Below, one piece after another: positions 45,482 to 53,512 of a stretch of DNA of 64,000 nt; within the stretch, counting starts at the first letter, position 1, and each line of letters starts with the position of its first letter. The stretch covers positions 209,153 to 273,152 of the forward strand of contig NZ_JWJD01000002.1 of the NCBI RefSeq assembly GCF_000820505.1, read 5' to 3'. The translations under genes were made by a program, and so were the position numbers. This DNA is from Geoalkalibacter ferrihydriticus DSM 17813 (lineage in GTDB: Bacteria; Desulfobacterota; Desulfuromonadia; Desulfuromonadales; Geoalkalibacteraceae). The notes under the pieces were generated by a model. The model saw only the letters and a program-made list of their open reading frames with translations, made no database searches and had not been told where the DNA came from.

Positions 45482-46527
45482 GGGGTCAAATCTTTAATGT
45501 TGACAACCGCTCTTCCAAATTGTCAACCAGGCGACAAATTTCGGAATCAGCACCAAGCTTAACGCGTAATCGCTTACGCTCCTGACTCACGGCACTATAA
45601 TCCAGGCCGAACAATTCACCAATAGCAGGGCCCTTAAGGCCGCCGTGGCGATAGAGTAAATCCATGGCCACCCGCCGCAAATCGCCCTTCTCCCTTTTCA
45701 GGTCGTCAAGATTTCTGCCGGTTTCTTTCTCGATTTCAGCAAGAATCACGCCTTGATTTCGATACTGATTGATGTGCCGCACCGCAGGCTGTTCACGCTC
45801 CTGACCCGTGCCGGGGTGCTCCTTGGTTATTTTGTCTATAAAATTTTCGCTGCCGAGAATGCTTTGGCCAAAAACCAGAGACTGAACATCGAGATCCTCA
45901 GCGATATCCGAATGAATCTGTTTGCGGTAAGAATCCCTTCCCTGGTGCGTCTCTCCGCCGAATTCGGCCAGGACAAGGGCATAGGTGATCATCGATTGGC
46001 GTTTGTCCGTTTCCAGATATCCAGGGAGACTGCTCCAGGGATAGGCGCGGAGCTGTTCAATTTTTTTTGGAACGGAGACATCTTCCAGAGATTTGATCCG
46101 CACCGGATTCAGATGGATATACCTTGAAACCATGGAAAGGTATGCGTTTTTCTCGACAAGCAGGCTTTTGTAGCGCCCTTGGTAGAGATGCCCAACCCGC
46201 TTATGCCGACGGTTGAAGTAGCCGGTATAAGTAATGTTGAACCGCCGCATGAATTCGGAAAGATTGCCGAGTGGGGTTTCCACCAGCAAGTGGAAATGGT
46301 CCGCCATCAGCACATAGGCATGAATGTTGACGGTGTAGATCTCGCGGGATTGGGCAAGGAAACGCAGAAACGCCATCCGGTCATGATCGTTCCGGAAAAT
46401 TTCCCTACGCTCGTTTCCCCGGCACATGACGTGGTAAACAGCACCGGGATATTGTATACGCGTCGGTCTGGCCATAGGTTCTTTTATCTGCGCGTACCCG
46501 CCATGTCAACAATAAAGATTTGACCCC
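45482..46527. mobile_element. RAYT-type element with inverted-repeat ends, inserted next to pilD
   Basis: About 1,046 bp bounded by inverted repeats at 45482-45505 and 46504-46527 that begin GGGGTCAAATCTTTA reading inward and agree at 23 of 24 positions. It holds one Y1-transposase-like gene. No flanking target duplication is evident. The left end abuts the pilD start region, so the native pilD upstream sequence is replaced or displaced. Confidence 0.85.
45486..46475 (-). CDS. REP-associated tyrosine transposase (RAYT, Y1_Tnp)
   Basis: 329 aa. PGAVYHVMCRGNERREIF at the N-terminus, the HUH motif in ADHFHLLVETP, RFNITYTGYFNRRHKRVGHLYQGRYKSLLV with the candidate catalytic Tyr region, YIHLNPVR, then a C-terminal DnaA-like HTH (GLKGPAIGELFGLDYSAVSQERKRL). 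It nicks and joins single-stranded DNA at REP-like hairpins. The final residues (LSTLKI) and the TGA stop are encoded within the left inverted repeat. All motifs are intact, so it could be active. Confidence 0.9.
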   Translation of the reverse strand: MARPTRIQYPGAVYHVMCRGNERREIFRNDHDRMAFLRFLAQSREIYTVNIHAYVLMADHFHLLVETPLGNLSEFMRRFNITYTGYFNRRHKRVGHLYQGRYKSLLVEKNAYLSMVSRYIHLNPVRIKSLEDVSVPKKIEQLRAYPWSSLPGYLETDKRQSMITYALVLAEFGGETHQGRDSYRKQIHSDIAEDLDVQSLVFGQSILGSENFIDKITKEHPGTGQEREQPAVRHINQYRNQGVILAEIEKETGRNLDDLKREKGDLRRVAMDLLYRHGGLKGPAIGELFGLDYSAVSQERKRLRVKLGADSEICRLVDNLEERLSTLKI

Positions 46528-46552
46528 ATGATTTTTGTTGGGATCGCGGGGA

Positions 46553-47443
46553 TTATTCCTGCCTGCTGTTTTCTGATTCCGGCGCGTCGGCAGGCGGTGT
46601 TAAGACGAAGCGGCTGGTGCTGAACACGCGGCCGCCGGGCAGCAGCACCCACTGGCCGCCGTAGGGATCGTCGGGCATTTCATCGAGATAGCCGCCTTGG
46701 ATCAGTTCCTGAGCTTTTTCCGGCACGCGTCCATGGTCGGCCTGAAAGCGTGTCACCGCCTCTTCGATGAGGGTGGCCCGTTCCAGGGCCAGCAGGCGCC
46801 GCTCCAGTGAGGCGCGCAGGCCCTCATCGGCTGTTTGCAAAAGCAGGGTGCGCAGAAAGAGGATGGCGGTGTCCGTGCGCTGGCCGTAATAGCCGAGCCG
46901 CGCCGCCAGATTGGGGAGGAAATTCGGGCTGTCGGGCAGGCGCGCGGCCTGCATCAGATATTCGGCACCGGTGGCGTAATCTTGAAGAAAATAAAAGTGA
47001 TTGAAGCCGAGAAAGAAAGGCATCTGCCAGTCGTCGCTGCGGTGTTCCATGCCTTTTTCGAGCAGGCGGTTGGCGTCCTCGACCAGTCCCGCCTCCCAGG
47101 CCAGCAGCGATACGCCGAAAATGTAAGGATCGAGAAACCGCGGGTCAAGATCCGTCACCGCATCCAGCGAGGCCACCAGATATTGCCAGTCCTGGGCGCT
47201 GAGTTGCTCTTGGTGCATGACCCGGTCGCCGTAAAAATTCATAGTCTTGAGCAGCAGATAATTTGCCAGCAGCCCTTTGTGCTCCAGGGCGAAGACGCGG
47301 ATGAAGCGGCTCGGCAGGACATAGCCGGCATCCAGAGAACGGCGGTATTCGCGGCGCTGCTCCCAGGCCTGCTGGTGCATGAAAAAATGCAGACCGGCCA
47401 GCAGGGGCAGCAGAAAAATCAGCGGCCAGATCAGACGTCGCAT
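46553..47443 (-). CDS. Membrane-anchored helical-repeat protein with pseudopilin-like C-terminus
   Basis: 296 aa. An N-terminal TM anchor (LIWPLIFLLPLLAGLHFFM) is followed by TPR-like helices (DWQYLVASLDAVTDLDPRFLDPYIFGVSLLAWEAGLVEDANRLLEKGMEH, YATGAEYLMQAARLPDSPNFLPNLAARLGYYG). The C-terminal part (AVTRFQADHGRVPEKAQELI, GGYLDEMPDDPYGGQW) resembles the C-terminal region of GspG-type pseudopilins. It shares a 1-base stop-start overlap with the ABC permease. Likely an accessory of this exporter or of pilus assembly; function unknown. Confidence 0.72.
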   Translation of the reverse strand: MRRLIWPLIFLLPLLAGLHFFMHQQAWEQRREYRRSLDAGYVLPSRFIRVFALEHKGLLANYLLLKTMNFYGDRVMHQEQLSAQDWQYLVASLDAVTDLDPRFLDPYIFGVSLLAWEAGLVEDANRLLEKGMEHRSDDWQMPFFLGFNHFYFLQDYATGAEYLMQAARLPDSPNFLPNLAARLGYYGQRTDTAILFLRTLLLQTADEGLRASLERRLLALERATLIEEAVTRFQADHGRVPEKAQELIQGGYLDEMPDDPYGGQWVLLPGGRVFSTSRFVLTPPADAPESENSRQE

Positions 47444-48252
47444 CAGTTGAATTCCCGCCGGCTGAATGCGATGGCCGCCAGAAGCAACAGGACCCCGGCG
47501 TAACTGACGGCGTAGCCCAGGGAAGAAAAAACCGTGGTGGGGGCGATGGCGATGCCGTGGGCGGCTTCTCTGCCGAAATCAAAGACGGCGAGATTGGGCA
47601 GCAGATAAGAGACCGTCGTAATAAAGGTCTGCAGGGCCGGAGCGACCTCCGCGGTGCGAAAGCTCGACTCCAGGTAGAGGACCACCTCCTCGATGGCCTG
47701 CCCCGCCAGATAGGTGCTGACCGTGAAAATCAGGGCAATGAACGAACTGGTGCTCAAGGCGCTGAACAGCACCAGGGCGGCCGCCAGAACCGCCAGCTTG
47801 ATGAAGATAAAGGCCGCGGCGACCAGATAGATCGACCAGGAGAAATTGCCGAAGTAATCCGGATAGAGGCCGGAGAGCAGCACGATGGTCACACAGGACA
47901 AACCCAAGAGAACCGATAACGAGACCAGGATAAACATCAGCAGCCCGAGATATTTGCCCAGGATGTAGCAGGGGCGTGAAATGGGCTTGGACAGCACCAG
48001 TTGCACGGTCTTGCGGTCGATGTCCTTGGTCATGAGGTTCAGGCCGACGAACAGCACCAGCAGCAACCCGGAAAAAGACAGAGCGCTGAGGTTGACATCC
48101 ACCGTCACCTTGCCGATCTCGCGCAGGAATAGTCCGGACACCGCGATGTTGAGACCGAAAATGAACAGGGAAAAGAGCAGAATGCCGAACACCGAGCGGT
48201 TGCGGATGCCCTCTTTGTAGGTAATCAAAGCCAGGGGCAATATCGAACTCAT
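47443..48252 (-). CDS. ABC-2-type transporter permease
   Basis: 269 aa with about six TM segments (GILLFSLFIFGLNIAVSGLF, LSALSFSGLLLVLFVGLNLM, LLMFILVSLSVLLGLSCVTIVLL). DIDRKTVQLVLSKPISRPCYILGKYLGLL is characteristic of NosY/ABC-2 exporters. It pairs with the ATPase whose stop it overlaps by 4 bp. The cargo is unknown; similar ABC genes sit beside pilA in Geobacter-type pil clusters. Confidence 0.88.
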   Translation of the reverse strand: MSSILPLALITYKEGIRNRSVFGILLFSLFIFGLNIAVSGLFLREIGKVTVDVNLSALSFSGLLLVLFVGLNLMTKDIDRKTVQLVLSKPISRPCYILGKYLGLLMFILVSLSVLLGLSCVTIVLLSGLYPDYFGNFSWSIYLVAAAFIFIKLAVLAAALVLFSALSTSSFIALIFTVSTYLAGQAIEEVVLYLESSFRTAEVAPALQTFITTVSYLLPNLAVFDFGREAAHGIAIAPTTVFSSLGYAVSYAGVLLLLAAIAFSRREFN

Positions 48253-49175
48253 CGGGCATGCTCCTCAATAGTCTGGATAAACAACTCTTCAAGGGACATC
48301 TTCTCGCCGCGCGTCGCCAGCACCCCGATGCCCAACTCATCCAAACGCCGGATGGTTTCACCGAGTCCCCCGGCGGGCAGGGAATACACCACCTCGCCGC
48401 CGCGCCGACTCAGGCTGCCCTCCCCTTGCGCCAAAGCGGCCTGCTGCGCCTCATTCAGGGGCGCCAGCACCAGATTGACCGCGCTGCGGGTGTGCTCCAA
48501 CAACTCGCTTTGCGAAAGTTGCCGCACCAGCCGCCCTTGCACCAGAATGCCGATGCGATCGCACAGCCGCTCGACATCGCTGAGGATATGCGAACAGAAA
48601 AATATCGTCTTGCCCTGCTCTTTCAACTCCATGACCAGATCAAAAACAATCTTGCGGCCCAAGGGATCCAACCCCGACATGGGCTCATCGAGAATCACCA
48701 CCGAGGGGTCATGCAGCAAGGCAAAGCAAATGCCGGCGCGCTGCAGCATGCCCTTAGAAAAGGTGCGCAGCGGCCGATTTTGCGCCTCGGTCATGGCCAC
48801 CTTGTCCAAAAGTTCGTCGCGTCGCCGCGCGCTGACGTCCGGCGCCAAGCCCGAAACGCGGCCGCAGAAGGCAAGCAGTTCGCGCAAGGTCAGATGATCA
48901 TAAAGATAGGGATTTTCCGGCAGATAGCCCGTTTCGCGCTGAATCGTTTCGCCTTTGGGCGCCTGCCCGCGAAAGCGGATGGTGCCGCTGTCCGGCCGGC
49001 TGAGCCCGAGGATCAGGCGGATGGTGGTGCTTTTGCCGGCCCCGTTGGGGCCGATGAGGCCAAACACTTCACCCGGCGCCACCTCAAGACTCAAATCCGT
49101 CAAAGCCTTGACCTTTTTTTTGAACAGGCCCGGATCGTAGGTTTTATTCAGGTTGTGCAGTGCGATTTCCGCCAT
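48249..49175 (-). CDS. ABC transporter ATP-binding protein
   Basis: About 308 aa. Walker A GLIGPNGAGKSTTIRLILGL, Q-loop region GYLPENPYLYDHLTLREL, signature RTFSKGMLQRAGICFALL, Walker B VVILDEPMSGLDPLG and H-loop FFCSHILSDVERLCDRIG. It drives the ABC-2 permease encoded next. I use ATG 49175, with GAGA upstream, rather than 49181. Its start lies inside the end of the O-OTase gene (about 30-bp overlap), so the cluster is translationally coupled. Confidence 0.93.
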   Translation of the reverse strand: MAEIALHNLNKTYDPGLFKKKVKALTDLSLEVAPGEVFGLIGPNGAGKSTTIRLILGLSRPDSGTIRFRGQAPKGETIQRETGYLPENPYLYDHLTLRELLAFCGRVSGLAPDVSARRRDELLDKVAMTEAQNRPLRTFSKGMLQRAGICFALLHDPSVVILDEPMSGLDPLGRKIVFDLVMELKEQGKTIFFCSHILSDVERLCDRIGILVQGRLVRQLSQSELLEHTRSAVNLVLAPLNEAQQAALAQGEGSLSRRGGEVVYSLPAGGLGETIRRLDELGIGVLATRGEKMSLEELFIQTIEEHAR

Positions 49176-51015
49176 GGTCATTCTCGAGAAAAAGGTGATC
49201 GGCCGGCACGGCGCCGGGAAAAAACGACTCGATGGGTCGGCCCGTAGCCCGCGCGGCGCGCGTCATGTCGATGTAGTGCAAAAACTGCCAGGCCGGCTCA
49301 TGCACCGGCTGCTGATGGATGGACATTTCGGCCGCCGCACGCGCCTCGTCCAGCAATCCGACCAGGAAATACAACCGCGAAAGCAGCAACCACTGCCAGT
49401 AAGCCCGCTCCATTTCAGCCAGATCCTCGGCAAAGGGAATCAGCCGCAGCGCTTGGGTCTTATCCTGCGATTCAAGCACCTGCTGGGTCAACTGCGGCAA
49501 AATGCGCGTCAAGGTTACATAGCGCGTCTGCGGATTATAGGCCAACTGCTGAAAGTCCGTAAAGGATTCCTCGACGGTTTGACCTTCGCGCAGAGCGTCG
49601 CGCAGGGCCGCGGCTTTGGCTTCAAGAGTCGCCAGAAATATCGTCAGTGCCAAGGCGCAAAGGGCCACCCCCTGAAAAGTCACCCGCGTCGCCCTGCTGG
49701 GGCTCCAGGTTACAGTCGGCCCGTGGGCCAGAGCGCACCCCAGAAAAACGGCGAACAAGGCCAGAAGAGGCGCAAAACGAAACGGCCAGGAAAAAAAAGC
49801 CATGAAAAAGAACGGCAAAAGCATCAGATGGGAATAAACATAAGCCGGATCATCCCCCCGGCCTTCCTTCACCACACCGTAGATCAACCGTTTCAGTATC
49901 CACAAGGCCAGTCCGGTGAATAGCAGAAAGGCGGGAATGCCGCCTTCGGCCAGCATTTGCAGGTATTCGTTGTGCGACCAATTGGTGTAACTGCGCGCTT
50001 CATATAATAGACGTATTTTCTCCTGGGCCACCACCTGTGTGTCGGCAAGAAAATAATTGAAATTGCCGAATCCCACCCCCGCCCAGGGATGCTCTAACCC
50101 CATCAGCAAAGACGAGTACCACAGCACAAAGCGAGTATCGATACTGACATCACCACCTGCGGAGACCATACTGCGCGTGGCACCGCCGTCCAGAGCCATC
50201 AATCGATATAGACCATAACCCACCAGCAACCCGCCGAGCAAAGGAAGCAGTCGTCCGACCATCTGCCGGAAATTGGAAAGATATCGACCTTTAAGGACGA
50301 AATAAGCGACCAGGCACCCAATCAGGGAAAGAGACAACATGCCGTTGCGCGAACCAGTTTGAAAAAAAACAAAAGCGATCAGAGCAACAGGGATCAGGCG
50401 CAGCCATCCATGCCGCGACACCAATCGACTCGCTTGGACATCCGCATGAATGTAACGGTAGCTGCAAGCGAGCAGAACCAATATTAAAAACAAGGCAAAG
50501 AGGTTGGGCTGGCCATACATGCCGGTAATGCGCGCATTCGTGGTGGACAAGAGGACGTACGGGATGAGCATTTGGGTTTCAGGCCCGAATTGCCAAAACC
50601 AAAAATATTGGAAAAGTCCGAAAATAGCAGAAAATACGCCTAAAATGCACACCATGTCGACCATGAATTCGAAAGGACGACAGCGGGCTGTTTCTAGATG
50701 CACAGTGCAAAGAACAAGGCTTAGGAAACAAGTAACTATCCCTGAAAAAAGCAAAGAACCGTAGGGGGAATGAGCTTGGGCAGATACTGCAATGAACAAG
50801 AATAAAGAGAGAAGAAAAATAAGCGATGAGCGAGGAAAATGAATTTCCCTGGACTTTGCAGAAAAAAAATAAAAAATTGAAAAAGAGGCGAGAATGCAGA
50901 ATAGGAAAAACCGGCTTGAATTAGCAGAGAGGCTAAAGCCCAAGGGTGTATAAAACTGAAAAACCCCTAAGAATGCAAAAAAAATCAACCATCCCTTTGT
51001 TTTTTCTGCTGACAT
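49144..51015 (-). CDS. O-antigen ligase/O-oligosaccharyltransferase family membrane protein
   Basis: About 623 aa. Ten or more TM helices, then the Wzy_C/PglL-like periplasmic loop with SIDTRFVLWYSSLLMGLEHPWAGVGFGNFNYFL and YTNWSHNEYLQMLAEGGI. The soluble C-terminus has TPR-like helices (ALRDALREGQTVEESFTDFQQL, GLLDEARAAAEMSIHQQP). This is the architecture of PglL/PilO-type enzymes that put glycans on pilins, and it is directly downstream of pilA-N and pilA-C. I choose ATG 51015 because the longer TTG frame runs into the pilA terminator. O-antigen ligase activity is the alternative. Confidence 0.82.
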   Translation of the reverse strand: MSAEKTKGWLIFFAFLGVFQFYTPLGFSLSANSSRFFLFCILASFSIFYFFSAKSREIHFPRSSLIFLLSLFLFIAVSAQAHSPYGSLLFSGIVTCFLSLVLCTVHLETARCRPFEFMVDMVCILGVFSAIFGLFQYFWFWQFGPETQMLIPYVLLSTTNARITGMYGQPNLFALFLILVLLACSYRYIHADVQASRLVSRHGWLRLIPVALIAFVFFQTGSRNGMLSLSLIGCLVAYFVLKGRYLSNFRQMVGRLLPLLGGLLVGYGLYRLMALDGGATRSMVSAGGDVSIDTRFVLWYSSLLMGLEHPWAGVGFGNFNYFLADTQVVAQEKIRLLYEARSYTNWSHNEYLQMLAEGGIPAFLLFTGLALWILKRLIYGVVKEGRGDDPAYVYSHLMLLPFFFMAFFSWPFRFAPLLALFAVFLGCALAHGPTVTWSPSRATRVTFQGVALCALALTIFLATLEAKAAALRDALREGQTVEESFTDFQQLAYNPQTRYVTLTRILPQLTQQVLESQDKTQALRLIPFAEDLAEMERAYWQWLLLSRLYFLVGLLDEARAAAEMSIHQQPVHEPAWQFLHYIDMTRAARATGRPIESFFPGAVPADHLFLENDHGGNRTAQPE

Positions 51016-51060
51016 CAAAAAGATCCAACAGCCTCCATAAAAAAAAACAGGGACTTCAAA

Positions 51061-51100
51061 AAGCAAGGACCCCTCAACTGAAATTGAGGGGCCCTTGCTT
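51061..51100 (-). terminator. Terminator after the pilA-N/pilA-C genes
   Basis: On the minus strand a 17-bp stem with one mismatch (AAGCAAGGGCCCCTCAA pairing with TTGAGGGGTCCTTGCTT) and a 6-nt loop, then TTTTTG. It lies 7 bp after the pilA-C-like stop and separates the abundant pilin transcript from the glycosyltransferase gene. Confidence 0.92.
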
Positions 51101-51107
51101 TTTTACC

Positions 51108-51428
51108 TTAGAGTTGGTTCCATGTAGCGTCAGAAGAAAACTCGGTGTTTAGAGTAGGCTTCACGTCGTCGCTGATACCTTCGGCCCAGAAAATGCCGGT
51201 CTCATTGTGGGCAGTACCGAAGGTGCGGGTTCCTTGAACGTTGCGAGTGGCAACTGCATAAGTTGTCGCTGTCCCGAGATAGAGGGCCTCGACCCTCGGC
51301 GACAAAGGTACCGTAGGGCCGCCGGTGCCACAGGTTATTTGTTTGTCATCGTCGGCTTTTGTGAAACCAAACGCATGACCTGAAAAAAGAAGCACAAAAG
51401 CTGCGAGAAGAACCACCATTTTTTTCAT
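51108..51428 (-). CDS. PilA-C-like partner of truncated pilin
   Basis: 106 aa. Signal peptide (MVVLLAAFVLLFSGHAFG), then about 85 residues beginning TKADDDKQITCGTGGPTVPLSP, with VQGTRTFGTAHNETGIFWAEG. There is no prepilin N-terminus. Position 24 bp after the short PilA matches the GSU1497-type gene (PilA-C/Spc) of Geobacter, where the globular pilin part is encoded separately and partners PilA-N. Assignment rests on position, size and the processed-domain look; sequence conservation is low. Confidence 0.78.
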   Translation of the reverse strand: MKKMVVLLAAFVLLFSGHAFGFTKADDDKQITCGTGGPTVPLSPRVEALYLGTATTYAVATRNVQGTRTFGTAHNETGIFWAEGISDDVKPTLNTEFSSDATWNQL

Positions 51429-51452
51429 ATTATTGACTCCTCAACAATTCTG

Positions 51453-51671
51453 TTAGTTAGTCGCGGGGTATTGGTAATTTTCAGCGTAATGGGCTTCCAC
51501 CGAGGTGCGGATCGTCCGCAAATCACTCTGCGCCGCCGAATTGAACGCTCTCTCGCGATAGCTCGCAAACTGCGGAATGGCAATCGCTGCCAGGATGCCG
51601 ATGATCGCGACGACGATCAGCAGCTCGATGAGGGTAAAACCCTTCTGGTTTTTCTTGAACTTTGACAACAT
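51453..51671 (-). CDS. pilA: Truncated type IV pilin PilA-N
   Basis: 72 aa prepilin: leader [11 protein letters not shown], cleavage before [20 protein letters not shown], mature length 61, the same as Geobacter sulfurreducens PilA. It lacks the globular domain of normal pilins. Mature aromatics are F1, F24, Y27, F32, Y51, Y55 and Y57, close to the Geobacter pattern with an extra Tyr55. Such short pilins occur in electroactive Desulfuromonadales; whether the filament conducts is disputed and not decidable here. Driven by the sigma-54 promoter at 51784-51799; processed by PilD. Confidence 0.95.
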   Translation of the reverse strand: MLSKFKKNQKGFTLIELLIVVAIIGILAAIAIPQFASYRERAFNSAAQSDLRTIRTSVEAHYAENYQYPATN

Positions 51672-51783
51672 GTCTTCTTGCTCCTTTCTGGGTTAAGAAC
51701 ATGGGCCTGAACGACCACAGCGACAAAAACTTTTTGAGGCCTCCGGATGCCTCGCCGGTTGGTTGCAATCTGGTATCCCTATC

Positions 51784-51799
51784 AGCAACTGCCGTGCCA
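51784..51799 (-). promoter_or_regulatory. Sigma-54 promoter of pilA
   Basis: On the minus strand TGGCACGGCAGTTGCT is an exact match to the -24/-12 consensus TGGCACGN4TTGCW. Start of transcription is expected near 51772, with a 100-nt leader to pilA. The activator is presumably PilR, encoded just upstream. The 317-bp gap 51672-51988 otherwise holds the pilR terminator and a palindrome; no gene is seen. Confidence 0.93.
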
Positions 51800-51875
51800 A
51801 GCTCTTAACCTCGCTTCATAAACAACTATTTTTGTGAATTTTCAGCCACATAGAAAGAACACGGCAAACAGTTAC

Positions 51876-51901
51876 AAAAAAGACCGGCGCAGAGGCCGGT
51901 C
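51876..51901 (-). terminator. Terminator after pilR
   Basis: On the minus strand GACCGGC-CTCTGC-GCCGGTC followed by six T. It ends the pilB-to-pilR transcript before the pilA promoter. Confidence 0.92.
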
Positions 51902-51927
51902 GGCTGAACATTTTGCGTCATGGGGAC

Positions 51928-51944
51928 GTGACAAAAGTTGTCAC
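51928..51944. repeat. Palindrome GTGACA-N5-TGTCAC between pilR and pilA
   Basis: GTGACAAAAGTTGTCAC has 6-bp perfect arms, preceded by GGGGAC. It sits 45 bp after the pilR stop. It may be an operator or a leftover of a REP/RAYT-type repeat; it lies upstream of the pilA sigma-54 promoter by about 130 bp, within enhancer range. Confidence 0.5.
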
Positions 51945-51988
51945 ACCGGCCCCTGATTCGCTACGCTCGTGTTTCCCCGACCCACCCT

Positions 51989-53377
51989 CTACTCTTCATC
52001 ATCCGGCGAAATACCGAACTTGGCCAGCCGGTAGCGAATGGAGCGAAAGGAGATACCCAGCAGTTCGGCGGCCTTCTTGCGCACTCCGCCGGTTTTTTCC
52101 AGGGCTTTTTGCAGAATTTCCTGCTCGATGCTGCCGAGATAGGCATCGAGATCAAAGCCGCTGTCGGGGATTTCGGTGCTCACGGCTTCACCGGCCGGGG
52201 TGACCCCGCCCTGCAAGGGCAGCGGCAGGCAGTCGGCAGTGACTCTGTCGGAAGCACCGAGGACGACGCAGCGTTCGATGACATTTTCGAGTTCGCGGAT
52301 GTTGCCCGGCCAGCGGTATTCGAGGAGCCGACGCATGGCCGCCTCTTCCACCTGGAAGCCTTGGCGGCCGGTCAGCTTGTGGTAAAGATATTCGACGAGC
52401 AGGGGGATGTCTTCGCGCCGCTCACGCAGAGACGGCAATTCAATACGGATGACGTTGAGGCGGTAGAACAGATCCTCGCGAAAGGCGCCGATTTTCACCT
52501 CCCCTTCCAGATCCTTGTTGGTGGCGGCAATGACCCGCACGTCGCAGCGAATGTTCTTAGTGCCGCCGACGCGGCGAAATTCGCGTTCCTGAATGACGCG
52601 CAGCAGCTTGACCTGCATCATCGGCGGCAACTCACCGATCTCGTCGAGAAACAAAGTGCCCAGATTGGCGACTTCAAAAAGACCGGGTTTTTGACTGACC
52701 GCGCCGGTAAAGGAGCCCTTTTCGTGACCGAAGAGCTCACTTTCAAGCAGGTTTTCCGGGATGGCTCCGCAGTTGATGGGAATAAACGGCATATCGCGGC
52801 GGTCGCTGTTGTAGTGAATGGCCTTGGCAACCACCTCCTTGCCGGTGCCGCTTTCACCGGTAATGAGTACATTGACGCGGGTATCGGCGACCTTCTCAAT
52901 GAGGTCGTAGAGTTCCTGCATGGGCCGGCTCTGGCCGATGAGGTTGGCAAAAGCCTTGCGTTGCGGGCCCTCGTTTTTCGTCTGTCGGCTTTCCTGGCGC
53001 AGAGCGCGGCGCTCTAGAGCGTTACGCACAATGAGGCGGATTTCTTCGTTTTTGAAGGGCTTGGTGATGTAGTCGTAGGCGCCCTGCTTCATGGCCTCGA
53101 CAGCCTCTTCCGTCGAAGAAAAGGCGGTGATCATGATCATGACCGTCTCGGGGGCGGTTTCGCGAACGTGCTTGAGCAGTTCAAAACCGGTGACGCGGGG
53201 CATTTTGATGTCGCTGATGATCAGGTCGTAGGTTTTATCGTTGAGGCAGGCCAGAGCCTGGGCGCCGTCGGCAGCGGCATCGACCCGGTAACCTTCGCGA
53301 TGCAGCATGATGGTGAGAACTTCGCGCAGGCTCTCTTCATCGTCGACGACGAGGATACGAAAATCTTTGTTAGCCAA
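51989..53377 (-). CDS. pilR: Sigma-54-dependent response regulator PilR
   Basis: 462 aa. Receiver domain ([14 protein letters not shown], phospho-Asp in [15 protein letters not shown]), AAA+ domain with Walker [18 protein letters not shown], the sigma-54 contact loop as GSFTGA, Walker [14 protein letters not shown], arginine region [15 protein letters not shown], and Fis-type HTH ([22 protein letters not shown]). It activates pilA from the nearby sigma-54 promoter when phosphorylated by PilS. The start is 135 bp after pilS. Confidence 0.96.
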   Translation of the reverse strand: MANKDFRILVVDDEESLREVLTIMLHREGYRVDAAADGAQALACLNDKTYDLIISDIKMPRVTGFELLKHVRETAPETVMIMITAFSSTEEAVEAMKQGAYDYITKPFKNEEIRLIVRNALERRALRQESRQTKNEGPQRKAFANLIGQSRPMQELYDLIEKVADTRVNVLITGESGTGKEVVAKAIHYNSDRRDMPFIPINCGAIPENLLESELFGHEKGSFTGAVSQKPGLFEVANLGTLFLDEIGELPPMMQVKLLRVIQEREFRRVGGTKNIRCDVRVIAATNKDLEGEVKIGAFREDLFYRLNVIRIELPSLRERREDIPLLVEYLYHKLTGRQGFQVEEAAMRRLLEYRWPGNIRELENVIERCVVLGASDRVTADCLPLPLQGGVTPAGEAVSTEIPDSGFDLDAYLGSIEQEILQKALEKTGGVRKKAAELLGISFRSIRYRLAKFGISPDDEE

Positions 53378-53512
53378 AAGTAGAACTCCCGTTGGGAAAA
53401 AATTAAAATAGGCAACTGCCCGCCATGCGCCCCAACCCGCCCCAACATCCCCTTATCACAAGGGGCAGACGCAGAGACTCCCCCTCATAAGCTAAGAAGG
53501 AGTCGGGGGGTG

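Noticed and set aside
44654-45562. 302-codon open frame on plus
   Set aside because: Antisense to pilD and the RAYT end; Gln/Arg-rich composition typical of a shadow frame.
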